DNA of 64,000 nucleotides from Nostoc sp. TCL26-01 (GTDB taxonomy: Bacteria > Cyanobacteriota > Cyanobacteriia > Cyanobacteriales > Nostocaceae): positions 2,062,804 through 2,126,803 of the forward strand of contig NZ_CP040297.1 in assembly GCF_013393945.1 (NCBI RefSeq), in the 5' to 3' direction. Made by a program: the position numbers and the translations under genes. Under the pieces are notes generated by a model. That model did not search any database, was not told the DNA's origin, and worked only from the letters and a program-made list of their open reading frames with translations. Of the stretch, positions 8,493 to 17,421 are shown in pieces. Position 1 is the stretch's first letter, and each line of letters starts with the position of its first letter.

Positions 8493-10826
8493 ATGGCAAA
8501 GCGATCGCTACAAGCATCAGCACAAGGTATCAAAAAGGCCAAGCAGGCGTTTAAACGCAAAGGTTGGACACAAGAATATTTAGCTTCTGAAGTCGGGTTA
8601 GAAACTCGCCAGCCCATATGGAAATTTTTTAGTGGTAAGCCTGTTGACCGTCATGTCTTTAATGATATATGTTCTGCCCTTGAGTTAGAAGCCTCAGAAA
8701 TTGTTCAACCATTTGTTTTTGATGAGTCTATCACACTAGATTTACTAGAAGAACACGCCACGCTAGATATTGACGGTTTGGTAGAAAAACTCAGAGCAAT
8801 TCATCACCATAAAATTCAAGCCCAATGCGGTACATTACATCTTTTAGATATTACTCGACCTGTTGCTGTCAATGATATTTATATCGAGGTTAATGTTTGT
8901 GAAGATATTGCTAATCAAAAATGGTTAGATATTAATGAATTACAAAAGTTAAACTCTCATGACCATCACAGTTCTATTTTCACTCAATTGTCTTCTCAAC
9001 AACTTGGTGGTTTAGCAGCCGTCGCCAAATATGAGAAGATGATTCTGTTAGGAAAACCAGGTTCAGGTAAAACTACATTTTTACAATCAGTTGCCCTGAG
9101 TTGCAATCAAGGTATTTTTCTGGGCAACTATTTACCAATTTTCATTAATCTTAAGAGTTTTGCTGATGATGCTAGAGATTACCATCAACTTAGTTTATGC
9201 AAATACATACATGAATATTTGATGGACTCTAGTATTTCTGAATTAGAATTGATGATGATATTACATCAAGGTAGAGCTTTAATTTTATTGGATGGCTTAG
9301 ATAAGATTATTGGCAGCAATCAGGAAAAAATTCTGAATAAAATCAGGAGTTTTATTGATAAGTTTTACAAAAATCGCTTAGTTATTACTTGTCGCACAGG
9401 TGCAAACCACTCTAAGTTTTATGGTTTTACTGAATTAGAAATTGCTGATTTTAATAAATTACAAATAGCTGAATTTACCCATAAATGGTTTTCACTAGTT
9501 GCCAAAAATTCTCCTGATGAAGCGCAAATAATAGTCTATCAATTCATGCAAAAACTGGAGATAGCCGAAAACTCAGAAATTCTCCAATTAGCGACTACAC
9601 CACTGCTATTGAATCTCATTTGTCTGTTTTGGCAATCTGTGAGAGACTTTCCTCCTAACCATTGGGAAATTTATAAGCAATCTCTGGATCTACTACTAGT
9701 ACGTTGGGATGAAGTTAGAGGAATGAAATTTTCTCAAGTCACACCTGACTTGTCTTTACTACATAAAATCAAACTACTTAGTCACATTGCCATCATTAGC
9801 TTTTATCAACAGCATTACTGGTTTACAGAAACTCAAATTAAACAAATTATTGCTGATTATTTATGTAGCTTACCTAATGCAAATACTGATCTAGATGCTT
9901 TAGAATTAGAGAGTGGAGCAGTTTTGCAAATGATGGAAATGCAACATGGACTGCTAGTAGAAAAGGCAAAAGGAATTTATGCTTTTTCTCACTTAATTTT
10001 TCAAGAGTATTTCACAGCTAGAGAGATTGTTACTAATACTAATCATCAAAATTTAAAAGACTTGACTAATCACTTAAATGATAAACCTTGGCGCAAAGTC
10101 TTTTTACTAAGTGCGGCAATGCTCAAACCAGCAGATGCTTTATTTAAGTTAATGAAGGCAGCGATTGATCATATGGTGATCAAAAATGCTAAGTTATCTA
10201 AATTTCTGCAGTGGGTAGAACAAAAATCTGCTCAAGTCAAATCTGAGTGCTGCTGTGCTAGTGTCCGGGCTTTTTACTTGACGACTGCTCTACCCCCAGA
10301 TAATCCTTTAGCTGGCAATCAAGATTTAGCGATCGCTTTAGATCATCAGTTTACCAGTAAATTGTCTGGAGATTTAGCTCTAGATTTGGCTTTGATTCAT
10401 GCACTGATGGTAAGTTTGACAATCACGGCAGATATCTTTTTCTTGAGACTATCTACTTTAAACTTAGCGCTTGACTTGAAACACTTGTTAGTCAATGAAG
10501 TATTTTTGCACCAATCTCTGCAACACCTCCAATATCAGCTACCATCTCCTACTCAAAGTCGAGAAAATTTAAGAATTTGGTGGCAAGCCAACGGCCAAAC
10601 CTGGACAGAGGAGTTACGAACTGTACTCATCAATACTCGCCAAATTGGCTATGATTGGCAGTTCCATCAACAAGATTGTCAGGATTTACAACAGTACTGG
10701 GATGCAAATAAGTTACTTCTAGATTGTCTTTTAGTGGCTAATGATCTTTCGCCTAGTCTACGGAGTCATTTAGAAATGTCGATTGTCAAATTCTCTCACC
10801 AAAACAGTGCTGATACTAATTCGTAA
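8493..10826 (+). CDS. NACHT-domain NTPase with N-terminal HTH-like domain
   Basis: A 777-residue STAND NTPase. Residues 1-70 look like a small helix-turn-helix domain (GWTQEYLASEVG then IWKFFSGKPVD). A linker leads to the NACHT core with Walker A GKPGSGKTT (187-195, K193), Walker B LILLDGLDK (D267) and the later RLVITCRT strand. The usual NACHT Walker B ends DGLDE; here the last residue is K271, so hydrolysis may be altered. The C-terminal 250 residues are helical with a CCC cluster and resemble the C-terminal helical regions of cyanobacterial NACHT proteins. Some bacterial NACHT proteins defend against phage; that role here is inference, because no effector enzyme was recognised. It stands alone, flanked by repeats. 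Confidence 0.82.
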   Translation: MAKRSLQASAQGIKKAKQAFKRKGWTQEYLASEVGLETRQPIWKFFSGKPVDRHVFNDICSALELEASEIVQPFVFDESITLDLLEEHATLDIDGLVEKLRAIHHHKIQAQCGTLHLLDITRPVAVNDIYIEVNVCEDIANQKWLDINELQKLNSHDHHSSIFTQLSSQQLGGLAAVAKYEKMILLGKPGSGKTTFLQSVALSCNQGIFLGNYLPIFINLKSFADDARDYHQLSLCKYIHEYLMDSSISELELMMILHQGRALILLDGLDKIIGSNQEKILNKIRSFIDKFYKNRLVITCRTGANHSKFYGFTELEIADFNKLQIAEFTHKWFSLVAKNSPDEAQIIVYQFMQKLEIAENSEILQLATTPLLLNLICLFWQSVRDFPPNHWEIYKQSLDLLLVRWDEVRGMKFSQVTPDLSLLHKIKLLSHIAIISFYQQHYWFTETQIKQIIADYLCSLPNANTDLDALELESGAVLQMMEMQHGLLVEKAKGIYAFSHLIFQEYFTAREIVTNTNHQNLKDLTNHLNDKPWRKVFLLSAAMLKPADALFKLMKAAIDHMVIKNAKLSKFLQWVEQKSAQVKSECCCASVRAFYLTTALPPDNPLAGNQDLAIALDHQFTSKLSGDLALDLALIHALMVSLTITADIFFLRLSTLNLALDLKHLLVNEVFLHQSLQHLQYQLPSPTQSRENLRIWWQANGQTWTEELRTVLINTRQIGYDWQFHQQDCQDLQQYWDANKLLLDCLLVANDLSPSLRSHLEMSIVKFSHQNSADTNS

Positions 10827-10891
10827 TTCGTAATTCGTAACTACTAAACCCGAATTTCTCACGAAATTTATCAAACCAAAGTCCAGAGACT

Positions 10892-10953
10892 GTAGGGGCG
10901 GGTTCACAAATATGCTTCAATCATTCACGAATATCTCGTTAACCCGCCCCTAC
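10892..10953. repeat. Short inverted-repeat element, family B
   Basis: Perfect 13-bp arms GTAGGGGCGGGTT and AACCCGCCCCTAC enclose about 36 bases that include ATTCACGAATATCTCG. A related copy with the same interior pattern is at 60210-60263. It could fold into a hairpin in RNA or be a miniature mobile repeat. Confidence 0.65.
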
Positions 10954-11074
10954 CGTTTTGTGAGAAATGCAGGTAAATACTATTTTACATTTAGAGGAAA
11001 TTGGAAGAATCAAGTAGAAAACCTATTGATTGAACTTGGATTATTTTAAAGTTTAACTAACAAAAACTTCCATG

Positions 11075-11100
11075 AAAAAAGGCATCTTTTTAAGATGCCT
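11075..11100 (-). terminator. Rho-independent terminator for the minus-strand operon
   Basis: On the minus strand the stem AGGCATCTT / AAGATGCCT with a 3-base loop is followed by six T residues. It sits about 220 bases past the stop of the O-antigen-ligase-like gene transcribed towards it. Confidence 0.7.
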
Positions 11101-11316
11101 GTCATGCAGGAAAAACCCAAAAGGGTTTATCCCTACACCTTCCCAACAATCAGCAACAGTGGCTAATTAGTGACTAGCCACACTCACAGTCACAAACGTG
11201 AATATAATTATCTTATTCACCAAAATCTATGAGTGCCGCAGTATAACCACTGAAAATTCTTCTGCGCTACTAAAATATAGCTATGATTGTCAGTTTTCTC
11301 AGGTATACACAAAATA

Positions 11317-12639
11317 CTAACTTTTGTTAGTAACTAAATCATGATGCCGATTGTAATAGTATACAGTTCCACAAATAGCAGACATGATGATCCATGAAAG
11401 AGTGTTCAATCTAAAATCAAATAGAGTTACATCTACTGTATTGAATAACACCCACTCACCAAAAACTACCAGATAACTAAATAATATTAATCCATCTTCT
11501 TTCCCCTGAGCATTTAATTTTCTGAGTATTTGAAAACCCGCAAAAAATATCCAACCAAGTAAACCTAAAAATAACAAAGTACATGGCAATCCAGTTTCCG
11601 CAGATAGCATCAAAAATAAATTATGGGGGTGTCCCAAATCAATCTGCATCTGGTTTTTATAAAGGGCTGTAAAATTACGCAATCCCCATCCTGTCCAGGG
11701 ACGTTGTTGAGTCAAAGACCAAGCAAATTGCCACTGAGTTTTTCGCATTAAAGCCACTGGCCGGTCTGGATACAAATCATCGTTTAATCTTGCCCAAAAG
11801 AAAGCCGGGACGACACGACGAAAAATTTGCGCCACTGGGGGAGGGGCAAAAGCTGCTAATAAAACAGTAGTGACTATGCCAGCAACACCACCGACTAATA
11901 AGCGCCAACCTTGATAAAATGCGAATGCTAAACAAGCAATAATAGCGATCGCCCATCCATTACGCGAGTTAGTTAAAATCAAAGCGGCAAAGTTAGCGAT
12001 GATTGAGAGGGTGAGGAAAATTTTGGGGATCGGGGATTGGGTATTGGGGACTGGAGAATGAACTTCATCTAATAATAATCCGATCGCTAGTGTGAAAGCG
12101 ATCGCTAAATAAGCTGCCAAAATATTGGCGTGCATGAAAATCGCTGCCATTCTTCCTGGTGGAAATCCGGATGGTGTAATAGTCCAATCGAGCAAAATCC
12201 ACAAAACTTGTACCTGCAAATCCCAGCCCAAAAACAACTGTCCAAAGCCCATCATGACAATTGGTACGGAACTAATCACCAAAATCCAGGCTATGCGCCT
12301 TAATTGGGCAGTTGTTTGAATTAAGGCGCTCAAACCTGTCACTATCAAGATGAATGGCAATAAATTGAACAGTCCCACAAAAGCTGCCGCTTTGTCATTG
12401 GCAAAGACAGCAGAAACAAACAGCAAAAAACTGAAAAGAGCAAATCCCCAGTTAATTGGCTGCTGAATAATGGTGCGGTATTGTCGCCACCAGGTAATCA
12501 ATACCGCCAACATCATACAGACAAAACCCACAAAAGGCGTGAGTGGAAAAATTAATAGTCCTAATTGAAAGCAATTCCAAGGAAATTGATCATCAGGTTT
12601 GGGACGATAAAAAGCTATTTTCAAGCCAACTCCCAACAT
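11317..12639 (-). CDS. O-antigen ligase/polymerase-like membrane protein
   Basis: A 440-residue polytopic protein with about ten or more hydrophobic helices and the large loop typical of the Wzy_C/O-antigen ligase family (TGWGLRNFTALY then LGHPHNLFLML, with a conserved His-containing motif). Family members join or polymerise surface polysaccharide at the periplasmic face; related cyanobacterial proteins were once named inorganic-carbon transporters, so the substrate is open. The cytoplasmic loop VHSPVPNTQSPIPK is encoded by a low-complexity repeat of the kind seen in spacers here (about 12015-12060), an apparent in-frame insertion. The start overlaps the YaaW-like gene by 19 bases, suggesting translational coupling. 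Confidence 0.82.
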   Translation of the reverse strand: MLGVGLKIAFYRPKPDDQFPWNCFQLGLLIFPLTPFVGFVCMMLAVLITWWRQYRTIIQQPINWGFALFSFLLFVSAVFANDKAAAFVGLFNLLPFILIVTGLSALIQTTAQLRRIAWILVISSVPIVMMGFGQLFLGWDLQVQVLWILLDWTITPSGFPPGRMAAIFMHANILAAYLAIAFTLAIGLLLDEVHSPVPNTQSPIPKIFLTLSIIANFAALILTNSRNGWAIAIIACLAFAFYQGWRLLVGGVAGIVTTVLLAAFAPPPVAQIFRRVVPAFFWARLNDDLYPDRPVALMRKTQWQFAWSLTQQRPWTGWGLRNFTALYKNQMQIDLGHPHNLFLMLSAETGLPCTLLFLGLLGWIFFAGFQILRKLNAQGKEDGLILFSYLVVFGEWVLFNTVDVTLFDFRLNTLSWIIMSAICGTVYYYNRHHDLVTNKS

Positions 12640-13490
12640 TCAGCACGGGTGAGACGAATTTGCGCCAAAGCAAAAATAGTAGGGATAATTCTACCGTAGT
12701 TAGTGGCAATGGTTCTCCAGCCTAAATCGGCAAAAAACCAAGCCCACATCACAGGGCCAACAAAAGCAAACAGGCTGCGAACTGCTCCATAACGAGCCGC
12801 ATTTACAGTCATACCCCTTCTAGCCATTTGCAAGGCTACATAGCTTTGAAACTGTGTTGTTGCTACTTGAGAACCCTTGATTACTGCTTCTGTTGCTACT
12901 TGGTATGTGGCAAAATGCAAGGCAAATTGACGGGCAATTTGTTGTAAAACAAGTGGTTGAACAACGGATGTCACAGCTAAAGCGCTACCACCTTTTAATA
13001 ACAAGCTCAAAGGATCACGCTGTAATAGTAGTGGTAAAGGTTGTTTGATATTGGATTTCACCAGATGACGTTGTACTCGCGCCGCCAATTTTTGTTTTTC
13101 TGTTTCTGGTAATTTTTTCCACACCTTTCCTAACAGATGGAGAAATACTTCTGCTTCTAAATCAATTGTTGTTAAATCTTGAGAGTAAGGAATTTTCAAA
13201 TATTTACAAACTTGAATCAGTGCTTGACGGTAAGTTACTTGGGTTGTCCGTCCCCTAAGTACTGTTACCCCATCTGCTGCTAAAAATCGAAAGCGATTTT
13301 CTAGCGAATCTAGCCAAGCTTCACGGTCTTGACTTTGAATTTCGATGGGTTCCGGTGTGTGAACATAATCTAGGGGATTGAACTTGCGACTAAACAGAAT
13401 TGCTGTTAAATCCTGTAATTCTTCGTCAGTTGCTAACTCTAGCGCCGCCCTCAACTCATCCAATTTCCCTTCCTCCCTTCCATGCTGCAT
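12621..13490 (-). CDS. YaaW-family (UPF0174-like) protein
   Basis: A 289-residue protein. The N-terminal half is helical and charged. The C-terminal half has two hydrophobic stretches and the conserved tail AFVGPVMWAWFFADLGW followed by TNYGRIIPTIFALAQIRLT, recalling the E. coli YaaW family. The molecular function of that family is not established. It is the first gene of a two-gene operon with the O-antigen-ligase-like gene, whose start lies inside its 3' end. The assignment is from memory of the family, not a search. Confidence 0.6.
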   Translation of the reverse strand: MQHGREEGKLDELRAALELATDEELQDLTAILFSRKFNPLDYVHTPEPIEIQSQDREAWLDSLENRFRFLAADGVTVLRGRTTQVTYRQALIQVCKYLKIPYSQDLTTIDLEAEVFLHLLGKVWKKLPETEKQKLAARVQRHLVKSNIKQPLPLLLQRDPLSLLLKGGSALAVTSVVQPLVLQQIARQFALHFATYQVATEAVIKGSQVATTQFQSYVALQMARRGMTVNAARYGAVRSLFAFVGPVMWAWFFADLGWRTIATNYGRIIPTIFALAQIRLTRAECWELA

Positions 13491-13528
13491 ATCTGTACCC
13501 TATTCTACTATTAGCTTTCATCAGAAAT

Positions 13529-13660
13529 GGGAATGGGGAGGGAGAGATGGGGGGATGGGGGGATAGGGAGATGGGGGAAAGAATTATCTCTTTGTCCCCT
13601 TGTCCCCTTGTCCCCTTGTCCCCTTATCCCCTTATCCCCTTCCTTGTCCCCTTGTCCTTT
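13529..13660. repeat. Low-complexity tandem repeats
   Basis: Purine-rich GGGGGGATGGGG-type repeats followed by about eight TTGTCCCC / TTATCCCC octamers just upstream of the FAD oxidoreductase. Reading frames through them are artefacts of the repeat. Confidence 0.8.
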
Positions 13661-13677
13661 CCAAGTCTCTAAAATTT

Positions 13678-14742
13678 ATGAACGATATCATAGTCATTGG
13701 TGCAGGTATAGCTGGCTTAGTTTGCGCCCAGCAGTTAAGTCAAGCTGGTTATTCTGTGTTGGTTGTGGAAAAGTCTCGTGGTTTGGGGGGACGAGTGGCT
13801 ACACGACGCTTACACGAAACTTTGGCAGATCATGGTGCTTGTTATCTCAAGCCTAAAGGCGAATTATTTACTAGTCTTGTGGAGTTATTGTGCGATCGCC
13901 AGATCCTAAAAGTCTGGACAGATCAAGTTCATGAATTCCATCCCGATTCAGGACTATTTACTCCTGACTTAGCATACCGTTATGTTGCGCCTGGGGGGAT
14001 GAGTGCGATCGCTAAATTTCTCGCTCAGAATTTGCAGATTTTACTCAATCAGCGTGTCACAGAAATTAACTTAACTGGAAACAAAACTTGGCGACTGACT
14101 TTAGAATCGAGCAATGAGGTACTAACAGCTAAGGCTTTAGTTGTGGCTATTCCTGCACCTCAAGCTTTGACACTATTAACACCATTGGGGGAAGGTGTAC
14201 TGGGAGGAGAATTTCTGACAAATTTAAGTGCTGTGGAATTCTCTGCTTGTATTAGTGCGATCGCTGGTTATCCTGCTTCCTCTCATCTTATCCCTGATTG
14301 GCAAGCTATCAGTTTTATTGATGATGCTATTTTGGGATGGATTGGTTTAGATAGCAGCAAACGTCTCCAACCCCAACAACCAGTGTTTGTCTTGCACAGT
14401 AGTGCCAAGTTTGCCCAACAACATCTAGAATCACCAGACTTACAACCATTAGGACAGCAGATGTTGCAATCTGCTGCTGAGACTTTAGCAATTCCCGGTT
14501 TAACTACACCAGAGTGGTTACAAGTTCATCGTTGGCGCTATGCTTTTCCTAGCATTCCTTGGTCAGAGCCAATTTTATCGGCTGCATCGCCATTACCTTT
14601 AGTTTGTTGTGGTGATTGGTGCGGTGGCCATCTTGTAGAAGGAGCAATGCTTTCAGGAATAGCTGCATCTGGGGAAATTAACAATTATTTAAGTCAATTA
14701 CTACTTCCTGGTGTGAACTTTTTCAAAGTTTTTAGTGAATAA
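13678..14742 (+). CDS. FAD/NAD(P)-dependent amine-oxidoreductase-like protein (COG3380/renalase type)
   Basis: A 354-residue flavoprotein. The Rossmann dinucleotide-binding motif GAGIAGLVCA begins at about residue 8, followed by the FAD ribose-binding acid in VVEKSRGLGGRVATRR. The C-terminal GDWCGGHLVEGAMLSG is the second FAD contact seen in the family. The substrate is unknown. I start at the ATG at 13678 because it sits directly before the Rossmann strand; the frame is open further upstream only through TTGTCCCC repeats. It diverges from the YaaW-like operon, with repeats between. Confidence 0.8.
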   Translation: MNDIIVIGAGIAGLVCAQQLSQAGYSVLVVEKSRGLGGRVATRRLHETLADHGACYLKPKGELFTSLVELLCDRQILKVWTDQVHEFHPDSGLFTPDLAYRYVAPGGMSAIAKFLAQNLQILLNQRVTEINLTGNKTWRLTLESSNEVLTAKALVVAIPAPQALTLLTPLGEGVLGGEFLTNLSAVEFSACISAIAGYPASSHLIPDWQAISFIDDAILGWIGLDSSKRLQPQQPVFVLHSSAKFAQQHLESPDLQPLGQQMLQSAAETLAIPGLTTPEWLQVHRWRYAFPSIPWSEPILSAASPLPLVCCGDWCGGHLVEGAMLSGIAASGEINNYLSQLLLPGVNFFKVFSE

Positions 14743-15249
14743 TTGCATCTATCGTTAGACTGGTGACTCGATATAAGTAAGTTAGCAAATCAATCATCTC
14801 CAGTCTCCCAAACTATAATTTTTGACTGTTGACCCTTGAGCATCGACTATTGACTATGTTTTCAATAAGTAGTGTTAACAAAACAGGAGAGCTAGTTTAG
14901 TTAATAACGTTACCATTATTAACCAAACTAGCTCTACTTTATATTGATCCCTGATTATTTATGCTGCGTTTTATGTAGATTTTCAGCCAAAAGGCATAAA
15001 TTTGAAAAAATTAAAATATAACAATAAGACATTACTACTTTCCCCATCTGTTGATTACTGTTTTTAGACGCTATACTGTCAAACAGTATCAATTTTAAAA
15101 AAGAGTAGAGTCAAATAGCTAGGATTCTCCTCAGATAAAAGTTCGTTTATGGTCGGAGTTAAAACACAGAGATAAACCCTCAATGGTGACTAACAAAATA
15201 TTGTCATTTTGGCTGTTTGTCTCTATAAATAAACAGGAGTTAAAAAATC
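14743..15249. other. Intergenic spacer with a strong hairpin
   Basis: 14820-14856 carries degenerate TGACTAT-type repeats. At 14888-14935 an inverted repeat starts AGAGCTAGTTTAG and ends CTAGCTCT with arms of about 20 bases (one mismatch); it could terminate the FAD gene or be a mobile hairpin. The remaining 300 bases are AT-rich; AGGAG at about 15236 is the ribosome-binding site of the next gene. Confidence 0.6.
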
Positions 15250-15627
15250 ATGAAAACAGTCGTTAATTTAACACAACAATCAGTCTTGGGAGAGATTGAA
15301 AATGTTCTAGATACATATCCATATCATCCCTATCAACAAGCATTTGCAATTCCTGATTTACGCCAAGAGCTAATAGCCTTTGTGCTGAATCGGATTCCTT
15401 GTCTTTATAGTGTCGTCAGTGACGAACAACTGTTACTACAAAGCTGTGACAAAGAAAGCTGGCTTAACAATAAGTTACCTCGTAGTCCGTTAGAGCAGCA
15501 ACTGCATTTACAACGTCTGATTCACGAAGGTATTTACGCCATTTTTCAAGAAAAATCAGACTGGATTAGCCATCATCTTTGTGAATCTGTGCAAGCAGGT
15601 TGTGAACCATCTCATTGGTTTGGTTAA
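15250..15627 (+). CDS. ComFB-like protein, candidate cyclic-di-nucleotide receptor
   Basis: A 125-residue soluble protein with AGGAG well placed before the ATG. It resembles the cyanobacterial late-competence ComFB family: an N-terminal VVNLTQQSVLGEIE helix, then YPYHPYQQAFAIPDLRQELI and FVLNRIPCLYSV, and the C-terminal ICHH-like region ending PSHWFG. ComFB-domain proteins such as Anabaena CdgR have been reported as cyclic-di-GMP receptors (recalled from the literature). A cyclic-di-GMP phosphodiesterase is encoded 8 kb away, but a functional link is inference. Typical members are somewhat longer. Confidence 0.55.
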   Translation: MKTVVNLTQQSVLGEIENVLDTYPYHPYQQAFAIPDLRQELIAFVLNRIPCLYSVVSDEQLLLQSCDKESWLNNKLPRSPLEQQLHLQRLIHEGIYAIFQEKSDWISHHLCESVQAGCEPSHWFG

Positions 15628-16057
15628 TGTGTAAGGATTCAGGAGTCAGAATACAGGAGTCAGAATAGTTCAAATTTTCATATTTGATGAGTAAGCTAAT
15701 TCCTGAACCCTGATTAATTCTGACTTCTCACTCCTGGGTGCTGAGTTCTTACGTTAATGTTAAGTCTTAACTGGCTAATTGAGAGGTTGTAGCGTCAAAA
15801 ATATTGTTGAAATTAGCTCTTGCTGAGAATAAATTGAGTATCAAATATTCCCAGCAAGAGCTTATCTGTAAGTATGACATGATAGTTGAAAAAGGCAGAT
15901 GCGATGGGCTATGCCGAATTATAGGCGATCGCTTGTTTATTCCCTGATGTCCAAGATGATGCTCGCCTGATTTTGGCAATTTTAGAGTCGGCGATGTTCT
16001 CTAGAAGGCTATTGTCCACACTCAAAGAAAGTGAGGATGAAATCAGATTAGTCTGAC
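15628..16057. other. Intergenic spacer with hairpin and gene remnant
   Basis: 15640-15750 has repeated CAGGAGTCAGAAT units. A strong hairpin lies at 15815-15862 (arms AGCTCTTGCTG and CAGCAAGAGCT, extended inside by GAATA/TATTC). A degenerate coding remnant lies at 15904-16056, described separately. Confidence 0.55.
15904..16056 (+). pseudogene. Possible gene remnant with one internal stop
   Basis: Read from the ATG at 15904, the frame gives MGYAEL, a TAG, then 43 protein-like residues including FPDVQDDARLILAILESA before TGA at 16054. The composition after the stop looks coding, and GCGATCGC lies within it. It may be the end of a decayed gene, but could be chance. No family recognised. Confidence 0.3.
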
Positions 16058-16291
16058 TTATCTTAATTGGTGGCGTTCTTCGTCTGCTGCAAATTCAACC
16101 TTGTCCGGTATGGAACGTTCATGTTCTTCGTACTCTTGTTGAATCATGTCAAAAACGTCAATCAGTTCCCCACGAGCTTGATCTGGTGTTTTTCCCCAAG
16201 GATAATAACTGAGCATGGCTGGTATATTGGCCATAAAAGTAGTATTATCGTCGGGGCGAATTATGCTGGTGTAGCCTTGCTGAGACTGCAT
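16058..16291 (-). CDS. HicB-like antitoxin-type protein, orphan
   Basis: A 77-residue protein. The first 55 residues fit the HicB fold: a strand YTSIIRPDDNTTFMANIPA, then the PWGKTPDQARGELIDVFDMI helix. HicB proteins normally neutralise the HicA RNase encoded beside them. No HicA-like small ORF with a conserved His is seen on either side, so this is an orphan or a housekeeping HicB-like regulator. It is downstream of, and co-directional with, marC at a distance of 140 bases. Confidence 0.55.
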   Translation of the reverse strand: MQSQQGYTSIIRPDDNTTFMANIPAMLSYYPWGKTPDQARGELIDVFDMIQQEYEEHERSIPDKVEFAADEERHQLR

Positions 16292-16431
16292 GAAGATAGC
16301 CTGAAGTTAAAATTACATATTCAAGTGTAAAAGCAAAATCTCAAAAGCAGGAAAATTTGAGATATAAATACTACTATTGCGATCAAATTTTTACAATTCT
16401 CATTCCAGCTATTAGTCTTGCAAGCTATCCC

Positions 16432-17025
16432 CTAGCGCAAAAACAACTCTCGAATGCCGGTGCTACCAATTTCCACTGCTAGCGCCGCTAACAAAAAGCC
16501 TAAAAGCTGAGTCACAATCACGCTACCCTCAACTCCAATCAACTTCTCTATTTGATTCGCCAAGCGCAAAATTAACCAGGAGACAAACATCGCTCCGATC
16601 ATCCCCAATGTTACCTCTAAATTGGGATTCTCAGGTTTAGAAATCAACAACATCACTGTTGTTAGTGTACCCGGCCCTGCTAACAACGGCAAAGCTAGAG
16701 GTGTAATTGCCACATCACGCCCTTCTTCGGTAATGGGTGTCTCCAACTCGCCCCGAAGCATTTGCAAGGCAATTAATAGCAGCAGCAATCCTCCAGCTAC
16801 TCGCAAGGATGCCATGCTAATTTCTAGATAATTCAAAATATATTGACCACCAAAAGCAAACACTAGCAGAACTGCGATCGCTATAATACTGGCTTTATCA
16901 ATTACTTTATTTCTATCTTCTGGTGTCATCCCTTTGGTTAAAGCCAAAACTATTGGTATATTACCTATTGCATCTGCCAACACGAACACAGCGATAAAAG
17001 TCTGAATCAAAACCGAGGTATCCAC
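16432..17025 (-). CDS. MarC-family integral membrane protein
   Basis: A 197-residue protein with six hydrophobic helices and the MarC/UPF0056 signatures FVLADAIGNIPI near the start and LALPLLAGPGTLTTVMLL in the middle. Length is usual for the family. The function is unresolved; the old link to multiple antibiotic resistance in E. coli was withdrawn. It is inner-membrane located. Confidence 0.88.
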   Translation of the reverse strand: MDTSVLIQTFIAVFVLADAIGNIPIVLALTKGMTPEDRNKVIDKASIIAIAVLLVFAFGGQYILNYLEISMASLRVAGGLLLLLIALQMLRGELETPITEEGRDVAITPLALPLLAGPGTLTTVMLLISKPENPNLEVTLGMIGAMFVSWLILRLANQIEKLIGVEGSVIVTQLLGFLLAALAVEIGSTGIRELFLR

Positions 17026-17421
17026 ATTATTGCCAATTTATCAAAGTTTGATAACAACTTAACTTGATTTGGCTCAGTTTGTCATAACTCGTAGGAAGAT
17101 TAAATTAGTCAATAGTCAATAGTCATTAGTCATTAGTCATTGGTCATGACTCCCTCACTCTCTCACTCCCTCATACCATTTCACTAAATGAATGATACAA
17201 ATAATTTCTCCTCTGCCCCTCTGCTCCTCCGCTCCCCTGCTTGCCTAAATGTATCAACCTTAAAGTGAAACGGTATCACTCCCTTACTCAGCACGCGGCT
17301 CATCGCCCCGCTACCGCTAACAGCACTCAGCACTCACTTACTCACTCCCTACTCTCTACTCCCCAACTAACGGTATATTTGAGTATCCATCTCACACAAG
17401 TCCACTGTTTTTGTTAAGTCT
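17026..17421. repeat. Intergenic repeat cluster, including a 104-bp MITE-like element
   Basis: 17104-17150 is a heptamer array (reverse orientation of TGACTAT). 17173-17276 is an element with imperfect 27-bp inverted ends, outer part ATACCATTTCACT and, as reverse complement, ATACCGTTTCACT, inner part TGATACA on both; its centre is C-rich low complexity. 17287-17330 is a reverse copy of the GCGGGGCG REP-like unit. The last 60 bases before the amidase gene contain nothing recognised. Confidence 0.65.

Larger units (their letters stand above)
10827..11316. other. Convergent spacer with inverted repeats
   Basis: The spacer lies between the NACHT gene and the end of the O-antigen-ligase-like gene. 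It holds three tandem TTCGTAA units just after the NACHT stop, the 62-bp inverted-repeat element at 10892-10953 and the terminator at 11075-11100. The remaining bases to 11316 show nothing recognisable. Confidence 0.6.

Noticed and set aside
13400-13677. Upstream open frames extending the FAD oxidoreductase or overlapping it
   Set aside because: They are translated TTGTCCCC/GGGGGGAT low-complexity repeats; the Rossmann motif begins directly after the ATG at 13678.
15767-15979. 70-codon minus-strand frame
   Set aside because: It runs across a strong hairpin, has unlikely composition (His/Ser-rich) and no ribosome-binding site.
16058-16291. Complete HicAB toxin-antitoxin system
   Set aside because: Only the HicB-like member is present; no HicA-like ORF was found on either side.
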